From positions 1-9,280 of the forward strand of contig JAGBEM010000046.1 in assembly GCA_017936985.1 (NCBI GenBank): a stretch of 9,280 bases of DNA, given 5' to 3'. The notes under the pieces are model-generated. The model saw only the letters and a list, made by a program, of their open reading frames with translations, had not been told where the DNA came from and did not search any database. Of the stretch, positions 1-5,542 are shown piece after piece. The stretch's first letter is position 1. Each line of letters begins with the position of its first letter. This stretch comes from Oscillospiraceae bacterium. GTDB taxonomy: Bacteria > Bacillota_A > Clostridia > Oscillospirales > Oscillospiraceae. Position numbers and translations under genes: made by a program.

Positions 1-1
1 C

Positions 2-451
2 CAGGCGGCAAAGCAGGGGTATGTGCTGGTATCCGGCAATGCTAGAGGTGCAGACCGGATCGCCCAGACAGCCTGCCGCAAAGCCGGCGGCGAAGTGATC
101 CTTGTGGTTGCCGATGAACTGGAAAAGCAACTCCAGGAGCAGGGTGTGCTGCATATCAGTGAGGACGGCTTTGACCTGCCTTTTTCTGCGCAGCGGGCGT
201 TGAGCCGCAACAGGGTGATCCACGCATTGGCGGAAAAGACCTTTGTTGCCCAATGCAGCTGCGGCAGTGGAGGTACCTGGGACGGAACGACAAAGAATCT
301 GCGCAGCGGCTGGAGTCCTGTGTTCTGCTTTGCAGATGGCTCAGCGGCAACCTCTCAGCTGCATCAGTTGGGTGCACAGCCGGTTACAATGGATCAGCTG
401 GCAGATCTGGCTGCTTTGCAGCCGATGCACATAAGCTTATTTGACCAATGA
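2..451 (+). CDS. DprA/Smf-like DNA-processing family protein, 5' truncated
   Basis: The reading frame is open from base 2, so the gene starts upstream of the window and only its C-terminal part (149 residues) is seen. Near the left edge the motif SGNARGAD resembles the SGxARGID phosphate-binding turn of the DprA/Smf Rossmann fold, and further on LSRNRVIHALAE matches the RRNRIIxxLS segment of the same fold. Classical DprA loads RecA on incoming single-stranded DNA during transformation. The family's usual SGSLxTA segment is replaced here by CGSGGTWDGT, which marks a divergent branch, and no winged-helix tail follows. Whether this branch acts in DNA uptake is not known from the sequence. The gene ends at TGA within a terminator-like hairpin, so it is not obviously co-transcribed with glmS. 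Fold assignment is fairly safe; function is not. Confidence 0.72.
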   Translation, partial: QAAKQGYVLVSGNARGADRIAQTACRKAGGEVILVVADELEKQLQEQGVLHISEDGFDLPFSAQRALSRNRVIHALAEKTFVAQCSCGSGGTWDGTTKNLRSGWSPVFCFADGSAATSQLHQLGAQPVTMDQLADLAALQPMHISLFDQ

Positions 452-481
452 GGCAATTCCTGCATTGGTCAAATTATTTTC
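439..481 (+). terminator. Hairpin overlapping the end of the DprA-like gene
   Basis: A perfect 12-bp inverted repeat (ATTTGACCAATG at 439-450 and its complement at 463-474) has a further AGG/CCT pairing inside the loop and is followed by ATTATTTT. The left arm lies in the last codons of the upstream gene. The stem is AT-rich and the T-tract interrupted, so this is a moderate intrinsic terminator. A binding-site role for the palindrome is also possible, because the glmS promoter begins at 491. Confidence 0.6.
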
Positions 482-490
482 ACAAAAGAG

Positions 491-519
491 TTGAAAATGA
501 TACAAAAATAGTGTAAAAT
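491..519 (+). promoter_or_regulatory. Promoter of glmS
   Basis: TTGAAA (491-496) and TAAAAT (514-519) are separated by exactly 17 bases, close to the housekeeping sigma consensus. The predicted start near 526 leaves a leader of about 34 bases before the glmS ATG. Confidence 0.65.
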
Positions 520-559
520 GAAAAACGGTTTTGAAAACACCATCAGGAGGCATTTTTCT

Positions 560-2401
560 ATGTGTGGAATCGTAGGTTACGCAGGACACCGCCAGGCTGC
601 GCCCATCTTGCTGGAAGGACTTTCCAAGCTGGAATACCGGGGCTACGACAGCGCCGGTATTTGCGTGCATGACGCAGGTCAGCTGCATATCGCCAAGACC
701 AAGGGCAGACTGCAGACCTTAAGTGATCAGATCGACGGCGGCAATAGCGTCAAAGGCGTGGTGGGCATCGGCCATACCCGTTGGGCTACCCATGGCGCAC
801 CGTCTGATATAAACAGCCACCCCCATCTTTCCGACTCCGGCAAGATTGCGGTGGTCCATAACGGTATTATTGAAAATGAGGCCCGTCTCCGGGAAAAGCT
901 GGAGAAGAAGGGGATCCACTTCCATTCAGAAACGGATACGGAAGTGGTTGCCAATCTGGTAGGTCACTACTACGCCAAGTACGGCGATTTCCTCCGTGCT
1001 GTGCGCAAGGCAGTTTCCAGGATCGAGGGCAGCTATGCCTTGGGCATTTTGTGCATGGATGACCCGAATACCATCGTGGCGGTGAAGAAGGATTCTCCGC
1101 TGATCTTTGGCTTCGGTGAGGGAGAGAATTACATTGCGTCTGATGTGCCGGCAATTCTGAAACATACCCAGACCGTTGCGTATTTGGATGACGGCGAGAT
1201 GGCAGTATTTGATGCCAACTCCGTTCGCTTTTATGATGCCGGCGGCGACCCGATGGAAAAGAAGCGGGAGCAAATCACCTGGGAGATGTCTGCTGCGGAG
1301 CGTGGCGGCTACGACCACTTTATGCTCAAGGAGATCTTTGAGCAGCCTAAGGCACTGCGTGACACCATCAGCCCCCGGATCCGGGACGGCAAAGTGGTGC
1401 TGGACAGCATCCATTTGACTGCCGATTACCTGAAGGGCCTTCGTAAGATCTATCTGGTAGCCTGCGGCTCTGCTTACTATGTGTCACTGCTGGCCAAGTA
1501 CACCATCGAAAGAGTGTGCCGCATCCCCACAGAAGCGGTGATGGCATCGGAGTTCCGGTATTCCCATCCGGTGGTGGATGAAAAGGATCTGGTCATCATC
1601 ATCAGCCAGTCCGGTGAGACGGCGGATACTCTGGCGGCGCTCCGGGAAGCAAAGCGGTTGGGTTCCGGTACACTGGCCATCGTAAATGTAGTCGGCTCTG
1701 CCATTGCCAAGGCGGCGGATCAGACCATCTATACCTGGGCAGGCCCTGAGATTGCCGTGGCCACTACCAAGGCCTTTTCTACCCAGCTGGCAGTGGTTTA
1801 TCTGCTGGCGCTGCATATGGCCCAGGAACTGGGCACATTGGATGCAGAAACCATTACCCATTTAGTGGGGGAACTGGAAGCACTGCCTGCCAATGTGGAA
1901 AAGGTACTTTCCAAAGAGAATCTGGAGCGGCTGCAGTATTACGCCAGCCGTTACTATGGACATCACGATGCGTTCTACATCGGCAGAAATATGGACAGTG
2001 CCGTATGCCAGGAGGGCAGCTTAAAGCTGAAAGAGGTGGCATACCTGCACAGTGAGGCCTATCCGGCAGGCGAATTGAAGCACGGCCCTATTTCCTTGAT
2101 CGAAGAGGGAATGCTGGTGGTGGCGCTGACCACAGCAGATGCGCTGTTTGACAAGACCATTGCCAATATCCGGGAGGTAAAGGCCAGAGGCGCAGATGTG
2201 CTCTGCGTCAGCCTGGAAGACCAGATGGAGGAAGTGGAAAAGCAGGTCAAGAGCATTATCCCGGTGCCCAGAGTGGACCCCATGCTCCAGCCCAGCCTGA
2301 GCTTGATCCCGCTGCAGCTGTTTGCCTACTATATGGCACTTAACCGCGGTTGCGATGTGGATAAACCCCGAAATCTTGCCAAATCTGTTACAGTGGAATA
2401 A
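560..2401 (+). CDS. glmS: Glutamine--fructose-6-phosphate aminotransferase (isomerizing)
   Basis: This cytoplasmic enzyme makes glucosamine-6-phosphate from fructose-6-phosphate and glutamine, the first step towards UDP-GlcNAc, peptidoglycan and other amino sugars. The protein has 613 residues, close to the 609 of the E. coli enzyme. The start is fixed by MCGIVGY: the cysteine after Met1 is the N-terminal nucleophile of the class II glutaminase domain, and AGGAGG (545-550) lies nine bases upstream. The glutaminase domain (about 1-220) shows GHTRWATHG (71-79) and HNG (100-102). Two SIS domains follow: the first with CGSAYY (from 302) and SQSGET (349-354), the second containing the EGSLKLKE segment. 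The usual tail PRNLAKSVTVE closes the protein. It has its own promoter and terminator and appears monocistronic. All key motifs are intact. No glmS ribozyme can fit in the short leader. Confidence 0.98.
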   Translation: MCGIVGYAGHRQAAPILLEGLSKLEYRGYDSAGICVHDAGQLHIAKTKGRLQTLSDQIDGGNSVKGVVGIGHTRWATHGAPSDINSHPHLSDSGKIAVVHNGIIENEARLREKLEKKGIHFHSETDTEVVANLVGHYYAKYGDFLRAVRKAVSRIEGSYALGILCMDDPNTIVAVKKDSPLIFGFGEGENYIASDVPAILKHTQTVAYLDDGEMAVFDANSVRFYDAGGDPMEKKREQITWEMSAAERGGYDHFMLKEIFEQPKALRDTISPRIRDGKVVLDSIHLTADYLKGLRKIYLVACGSAYYVSLLAKYTIERVCRIPTEAVMASEFRYSHPVVDEKDLVIIISQSGETADTLAALREAKRLGSGTLAIVNVVGSAIAKAADQTIYTWAGPEIAVATTKAFSTQLAVVYLLALHMAQELGTLDAETITHLVGELEALPANVEKVLSKENLERLQYYASRYYGHHDAFYIGRNMDSAVCQEGSLKLKEVAYLHSEAYPAGELKHGPISLIEEGMLVVALTTADALFDKTIANIREVKARGADVLCVSLEDQMEEVEKQVKSIIPVPRVDPMLQPSLSLIPLQLFAYYMALNRGCDVDKPRNLAKSVTVE

Positions 2402-2406
2402 GCTAC

Positions 2407-2432
2407 AGGGCGCGGTTTTACCGCGCCCTTTC
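2407..2432 (+). terminator. Terminator of glmS
   Basis: A perfect 10-bp GC-rich stem (AGGGCGCGGT at 2407-2416 with its complement at 2420-2429) with a TTT loop lies six bases after the glmS stop. The T-tract directly after it is short, but T-rich sequence continues to about 2450. It is very likely an intrinsic terminator. Confidence 0.82.
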
Positions 2433-2459
2433 CGTTTGCGCTTTTGTTTTGGAAAAAAG

Positions 2460-2488
2460 TTGCATTGGTATCGAAATCGCGGTATACT
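2460..2488 (+). promoter_or_regulatory. Promoter of the HD-domain gene
   Basis: TTGCAT (2460-2465) and TATACT (2483-2488) have a 17-base spacer. The predicted start near 2495 gives a leader of about 23 bases, with GGAGG at 2505-2509 and the ATG at 2518. Confidence 0.7.
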
Positions 2489-2517
2489 AATACAAAGCAT
2501 AATTGGAGGACAAGCCT

Positions 2518-3174
2518 ATGACTTTTGAGCAGATCCAACGAGATCCGGCGATCCGCACCTATATTTCCCAGGCGGATGCGACGCTGGCCGTGTTGGGATA
2601 TACGGAGCACAGCTTTGCCCATGTGACCCAGGTGGCACTGACAGCCGGGGATATCCTGCAGCAGCTGGGGTATCCTGCCAGAACGGTGGAGCTGGCAAAA
2701 ATTGCAGGCTTTATGCACGACATTGGCAATGTGGTTAACCGGATCGAGCACAGCCAGAGCGGTGCGGTGATGGCGTTCCGTTTGCTGGATAAAATGGGAT
2801 TTGCGCCGGAGGAGATCGCCACCATCGTCAGCGCCATCGGCAACCATGACGAGGGAACCGGTGTTCCGGTGAGCCCTGTGGCGGCAGCGCTGATCCTGGC
2901 AGATAAGTCTGATGTACGCCGCAGCCGTGTCCGCACCAAGGATATTGCCGGATTTGATATTCACGACCGGGTCAATTACTCCGTGACCCGATCCCAGCTG
3001 CAGATCAATGAGCAGCATAACCAGGTCCTGCTGACGCTGACGGTAGATACCCAGTTCAGTCCCGTCATGGACTATTTTCTGATTTTTATGGAACGGATGG
3101 AGCTGTGCCGCAAAGCGGCCCGGGCACTGGATTTGGAGTTTAAACTGGTAATCAATGATCAGCAGATGCTATAA
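2518..3174 (+). CDS. HD-domain metal-dependent phosphohydrolase family protein
   Basis: The 218-residue protein has the HD superfamily layout: His35 (HSFAHV), His67-Asp68 (GFMHDIGN), a further His at 78 and at 110 (IGNHDEG), and Asp129/Asp132 (LADKSD). These are the residues that usually bind one or two metal ions for phosphomonoester or phosphodiester cleavage. A segment of about 85 residues follows (RRSRVRTKDIAGFDIHDRVNY onwards), which I recall as a conserved tail in clostridial members. No partner domain (GGDEF, PAS, response receiver) is present, so a c-di-GMP or nucleotide substrate cannot be assigned. The ATG at 2518 is preferred because GGAGG at 2505-2509 is well spaced; an upstream in-frame TTG at 2503 sits beside that site. 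It has its own promoter. The fold is secure, the substrate unknown. Confidence 0.85.
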   Translation: MTFEQIQRDPAIRTYISQADATLAVLGYTEHSFAHVTQVALTAGDILQQLGYPARTVELAKIAGFMHDIGNVVNRIEHSQSGAVMAFRLLDKMGFAPEEIATIVSAIGNHDEGTGVPVSPVAAALILADKSDVRRSRVRTKDIAGFDIHDRVNYSVTRSQLQINEQHNQVLLTLTVDTQFSPVMDYFLIFMERMELCRKAARALDLEFKLVINDQQML

Positions 3175-3185
3175 GGAGGCTTGCC

Positions 3186-3277
3186 ATGCTGCATAAAACA
3201 ATTTCTTTGAAGTAATTCTTTCCTTCCTGGGGGAAAATGGCTGCTGGAAACCATTTGATCCCTTACATAGTCATTAG
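3186..3277 (+). pseudogene. Possible small-gene remnant or 9-codon ORF after the HD gene
   Basis: Directly after the HD stop, GGAGG (3175-3179) precedes an ATG at 3186 that opens only nine codons (MLHKTISLK, stop at 3213-3215). If one base is missing in the T-run near 3202-3206, the frame would instead read about 30 residues, including VILSFLGENGCW, to a TAG at 3275-3277, immediately before the terminator stem at 3278. That fit suggests a decayed or frameshifted small ORF, but the region could equally be a noncoding 3' UTR. A weak hairpin (GGGAAAATGG at 3231-3240 with complementary bases at 3251-3262) lies inside it. No homologue is recognised. Confidence 0.22.
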
Positions 3278-3315
3278 AATCACCGGCATCTTGCGTTGCC
3301 GGTGATTTTTGTTTG
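3278..3315 (+). terminator. Terminator after the HD gene
   Basis: An 11-bp perfect stem (AATCACCGGCA at 3278-3288 with its complement at 3297-3307), an 8-base loop and a following TTT-G-TTT tract (from 3308) make a strong intrinsic terminator. It ends the HD-domain transcript and separates it from the membrane-protein gene. Confidence 0.88.
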
Positions 3316-3360
3316 CGCAGCACCCTGTATCGAATTTACAGAAATGTTGCAATTGCGGGA

Positions 3361-3389
3361 TTGTACCCCGGAAAAGAATATGGTATACT
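3361..3389 (+). promoter_or_regulatory. Promoter of the membrane-protein gene
   Basis: TTGTAC (3361-3366) and TATACT (3384-3389) have a 17-base spacer, and TGG before the -10 gives an extended -10 element. The predicted start near 3396 leaves a leader of about 48 bases. A TTGCAA at 3347 is 31 bases from the -10, too far to be its -35. Confidence 0.7.
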
Positions 3390-3443
3390 ATAAACATAAA
3401 TTGTATTTATGCCGTTTTCGGCAGTTACATAAAGGAGTTAAAT

Positions 3444-4118
3444 ATGAAATTCAGAGAAATGATGAGTCAGCTAAAAGTGGACCTTAAGACCATGACCTTC
3501 AAGGAAAAGGTCGAGCATATTTGGACAAACTTCAAAGAGTGGATTTTGATCTTCGCTGGTGTTTTCGCTTTATTGGTCGCCTATATCGTGACGCTGCTAA
3601 CCAATCTGCAGCCGGTTCTCAGCGGTTACCTGCTGAACGTGGAGCTTTCGGAGGCAGGCCGCAGCTACATCACGGAGGATTACTTTTCCTCTATCGGCGG
3701 CACCAAAAAGCAAAATGTCCAGCTGCAAGGCGGCGCTTATGTGGAGAATGCCATGGGACAGACGGTGGAAACCAATTATGCGGTCATGAACCAATTGGCG
3801 GGTATTATTTCCGCAGAATCCATGGACTTTTTGCTTTCTGATAAATACGGTATGGAACTGGGCATCTCCATGGAGGTTTACATGGACCTGAGTAATTTCC
3901 TGACCGATGAGGAACTGACCCAATGGAAAGATAAACTGATCTATGCCAAGGCAGAAGGTACTGATTACGCTTACCCTGTGGCAATCGACATTTCGGAAAC
4001 AGCTTTCGCCAAGGAACATATCAAAACCAAAGCGCCGGTCTATATCGGATTCATCGAAAATACGCCCCATAAGGAGAACTGCCGCAGCTTCTGGGAGTTC
4101 CTTTTGAGCTATGAATAA
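3444..4118 (+). CDS. Single-pass membrane protein of unknown function with extracytoplasmic domain
   Basis: I do not recognise a named family. The 224-residue protein begins with a charged, Lys-rich cytoplasmic segment (1-32, including KEKVEHIW), has one hydrophobic helix (about 33-53, ILIFAGVFALLVAYIVTLL), and then a domain of about 170 residues with no further membrane segment. The positive N-terminus predicts N-in/C-out topology, that is, an uncleaved anchor holding a domain outside the membrane. Within that domain the run SDKYGMELGISMEVYMDLS, then FLTDEELTQWKDKLIY and YPVAIDIS, recalls a type of clostridial hypothetical protein I have seen with a solute-binding-protein-like C-terminal half; this is memory, not a search. 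The ATG at 3444 follows AAGGAG (3432-3437) by six bases. It has its own promoter and terminator and no adjacent transporter genes, so its role stays open. Confidence 0.78.
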   Translation: MKFREMMSQLKVDLKTMTFKEKVEHIWTNFKEWILIFAGVFALLVAYIVTLLTNLQPVLSGYLLNVELSEAGRSYITEDYFSSIGGTKKQNVQLQGGAYVENAMGQTVETNYAVMNQLAGIISAESMDFLLSDKYGMELGISMEVYMDLSNFLTDEELTQWKDKLIYAKAEGTDYAYPVAIDISETAFAKEHIKTKAPVYIGFIENTPHKENCRSFWEFLLSYE

Positions 4119-4120
4119 GC

Positions 4121-4154
4121 AAGAGGCGCCCTTTGGGCGCCTCTTTTTGTTTTT
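4121..4154 (+). terminator. Terminator of the membrane-protein gene
   Basis: An 11-bp perfect stem (AAGAGGCGCCC at 4121-4131 with its complement at 4135-4145), a TTT loop and a T-rich tail (TTTGTTTTT) lie two bases after the stop codon. It is a strong intrinsic terminator. Confidence 0.92.
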
Positions 4155-4200
4155 GTGACACTTTTTGCATTCCGATAATGAAAATTGTATATTTTGCGCA

Positions 4201-4229
4201 TTGAAAATACTGGGAAAAAGAAATATGAT
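4201..4229 (+). promoter_or_regulatory. Promoter of the SIS-rpe-MBL operon
   Basis: TTGAAA (4201-4206) and TATGAT (4224-4229) have a 17-base spacer. The predicted start near 4236 leaves a leader of about 34 bases before the ATG at 4270. It also rules out in-frame starts at 4165 and 4225-4228, which lie upstream of or within the promoter. Confidence 0.72.
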
Positions 4230-4269
4230 GGATAAAGCATCCTGCATCAGGAAAGAGGAGTTTGATTCT

Positions 4270-4878
4270 ATGGTCAAAAAAGAAGCCCTTACCGCTGCCA
4301 GCGCTGCGTTTGATATTGAAGCAGCGTGCATCTTGCAGATGAAGGCGCATTTTGATGAAGCGGCGTTTTCCAAAGCCGTGGAGCTTTTGTCCAACGCGCC
4401 CAGGATCGGTGCTGCCGGTTGCGGACATTCCGGCATTGCATGCCAGCATTTTGCACATCTGATGTGCTGCATCGAGCGCCCGGCCAGATTTATCAGTCCT
4501 GCGGAAGCAGTCCACGGCGCTACCGGCTTTTTGCAGAAGGGCGATGTCATGGTGCTTGCGTCCAGAGGCGGCAAGACCGGTGAATTACTGCCGATCATGG
4601 ATATTTGCAAGGCCAAGGGCGTATCGGTTATTACTGTGACGGAAAATCTGGATTCCCCCCTTGCAAAGGCTGCGGATGTGGTACTGAAGCAATATGTGAA
4701 CCGGGAAACAGACAAATGGAATGCTCAGGGAACCACCAGCACAACTTCTTTGTGCGTGATTTTTCATGCGCTGCAGGCGGCAGTCATTGAACAGACCGGC
4801 TATCAGCAGGAGCAGTTCGCTTTGATCCACCCCGGCGGTGCGGTGGGGGAGCGGCTGAACGGAAAAAACTTAACATAA
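4270..4878 (+). CDS. SIS-domain sugar-phosphate isomerase-like protein (KpsF/KdsD-related, no CBS domains)
   Basis: This 202-residue protein is a single SIS domain. It follows the KpsF/KdsD/GutQ arabinose-5-phosphate isomerase pattern: GCGHSG (50-55, canonical GMGKSG), EAVHG (79-83), LASRGGKTGEL (96-106, canonical LSNSGETEEL), a TTSTTS stretch and HPGGAVG near the C-terminus. KpsF-type enzymes are about 320-330 residues with two CBS domains, which are absent here. Of the four E. coli KdsD active-site residues as I recall them (K59, E111, E152, H193), the last two are kept, but the lysine aligns with His53 and the first glutamate with Lys102. The usual chemistry is therefore doubtful; a different isomerase or a sugar-phosphate sensor is possible. 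The start at 4270 is chosen from GAGGAG (4255-4260) and the promoter at 4201-4229. The gene lies 12 bases before rpe, so both probably work on related pentose or hexulose phosphates. Confidence 0.82.
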   Translation: MVKKEALTAASAAFDIEAACILQMKAHFDEAAFSKAVELLSNAPRIGAAGCGHSGIACQHFAHLMCCIERPARFISPAEAVHGATGFLQKGDVMVLASRGGKTGELLPIMDICKAKGVSVITVTENLDSPLAKAADVVLKQYVNRETDKWNAQGTTSTTSLCVIFHALQAAVIEQTGYQQEQFALIHPGGAVGERLNGKNLT

Positions 4879-4890
4879 GGAGAAATCAAT

Positions 4891-5541
4891 ATGGCAATCT
4901 TATCCCCCTCGATTTTGTCCTGCGACTATATGAATATGCAGCGGGATTTTGAAAACTGTAAAAAGGCCGGCTGCAAGTGGCTGCATGTGGACATTATGGA
5001 CGGCCACTTTGTGCCCAATATCACCTTCGGCTACTCTCTGGTGAAGGCTATGCGCCCCATTACGGATCTGGTGCTGGATGTCCATCTGATGATCGACACC
5101 CCCATCAAGTACGCAGAAGAATTTTGCAAGGCGGGCGCCGATTATCTGACGATCCATGTGGAATCGGACTCTCCGGAAAATATCCACAAGACCCTGGACC
5201 TGATCCGCAGCCTGGGCGTTAAACCCGGCATTGTGGTCAAGCCCAAGACTCCGGCAGAGGCCGTTGCGCCTTACCTGAGCAAGTGCGATATGGTGCTGGT
5301 GATGACGGTGGAACCCGGTTTCGGCGGTCAGAAATTCATGGCGGATATGATGCCCAAGGTGAAAAAACTCCGGGAAATGATCAACGAAATCAATCCTGGC
5401 TGCCATCTGGAGGTGGACGGCGGCGTGGATCTGGTGACGAGCCAGGTCTGCAAGGAAAACGGTGCCAATGTGCTGGTTGCCGGCTCTGCCTACTTCCGCA
5501 GTGAGGATAAGGAAGCCTTTGTCAAGGCGATGGAAGCATAA
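4891..5541 (+). CDS. rpe: Ribulose-phosphate 3-epimerase
   Basis: This cytoplasmic pentose-phosphate pathway enzyme interconverts D-ribulose-5-phosphate and D-xylulose-5-phosphate. The 216-residue length is usual for this TIM-barrel family. The metal and catalytic residues are in place: Ser7 (SPSILS), His32 and Asp34 (HVDIMDGHFVPN), His65 (DVHLMI), and Asp176 (EVDGGV). The phosphate-binding segments PGFGGQKF and AGSAYF are also present. AAGGAG (4877-4882) overlaps the stop of the SIS gene and is eight bases from the ATG, so the two genes are in one operon. The stop is followed after a single base by the GTG of the next gene. Close relatives such as allulose-6-phosphate epimerase share the motifs, so the neighbouring SIS gene leaves some room for another substrate, but Rpe is the simplest reading. 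Confidence 0.95.
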   Translation: MAILSPSILSCDYMNMQRDFENCKKAGCKWLHVDIMDGHFVPNITFGYSLVKAMRPITDLVLDVHLMIDTPIKYAEEFCKAGADYLTIHVESDSPENIHKTLDLIRSLGVKPGIVVKPKTPAEAVAPYLSKCDMVLVMTVEPGFGGQKFMADMMPKVKKLREMINEINPGCHLEVDGGVDLVTSQVCKENGANVLVAGSAYFRSEDKEAFVKAMEA

Positions 5542-5542
5542 C

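Noticed and set aside
518..559. Earlier in-frame ATG for glmS (14 extra residues)
   Set aside because: GlmS needs its cysteine directly after the initiator Met; the ATG at 518 overlaps the -10 box and has no ribosome site.
2329..3018. Minus-strand open frame of 229 codons over the HD gene
   Set aside because: It is antisense to a gene with clear HD motifs and runs into the glmS terminator; composition, not coding, explains it.
3216..3310. Riboswitch or T-box leader ahead of the membrane-protein gene
   Set aside because: The terminator at 3278-3310 lies upstream of the gene's promoter at 3361-3389, so it belongs to the HD transcript; no T-box or riboswitch core motif was seen.
3309..3443. 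Upstream extension of the membrane-protein frame by 45 codons
   Set aside because: It would begin inside the terminator tail of the previous gene and run through the promoter at 3361-3389.
4165..4269. Earlier in-frame starts for the SIS gene
   Set aside because: They lie upstream of or inside the promoter at 4201-4229 and lack a ribosome site, while 4270 has GAGGAG nine bases upstream.
3597..4715. Long open frame on the minus strand (372 codons) across the membrane-protein and SIS genes
   Set aside because: It crosses a strong terminator and promoter of the plus-strand genes, has no ribosome site or recognisable motif, and is the mirror of well-supported coding frames.
5462..5542. Upstream in-frame ATG for the MBL gene inside rpe
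   Set aside because: The added residues would overlap the conserved rpe C-terminus and do not resemble the MBL N-terminus; the GTG at 5543 starts directly at the first beta strand.
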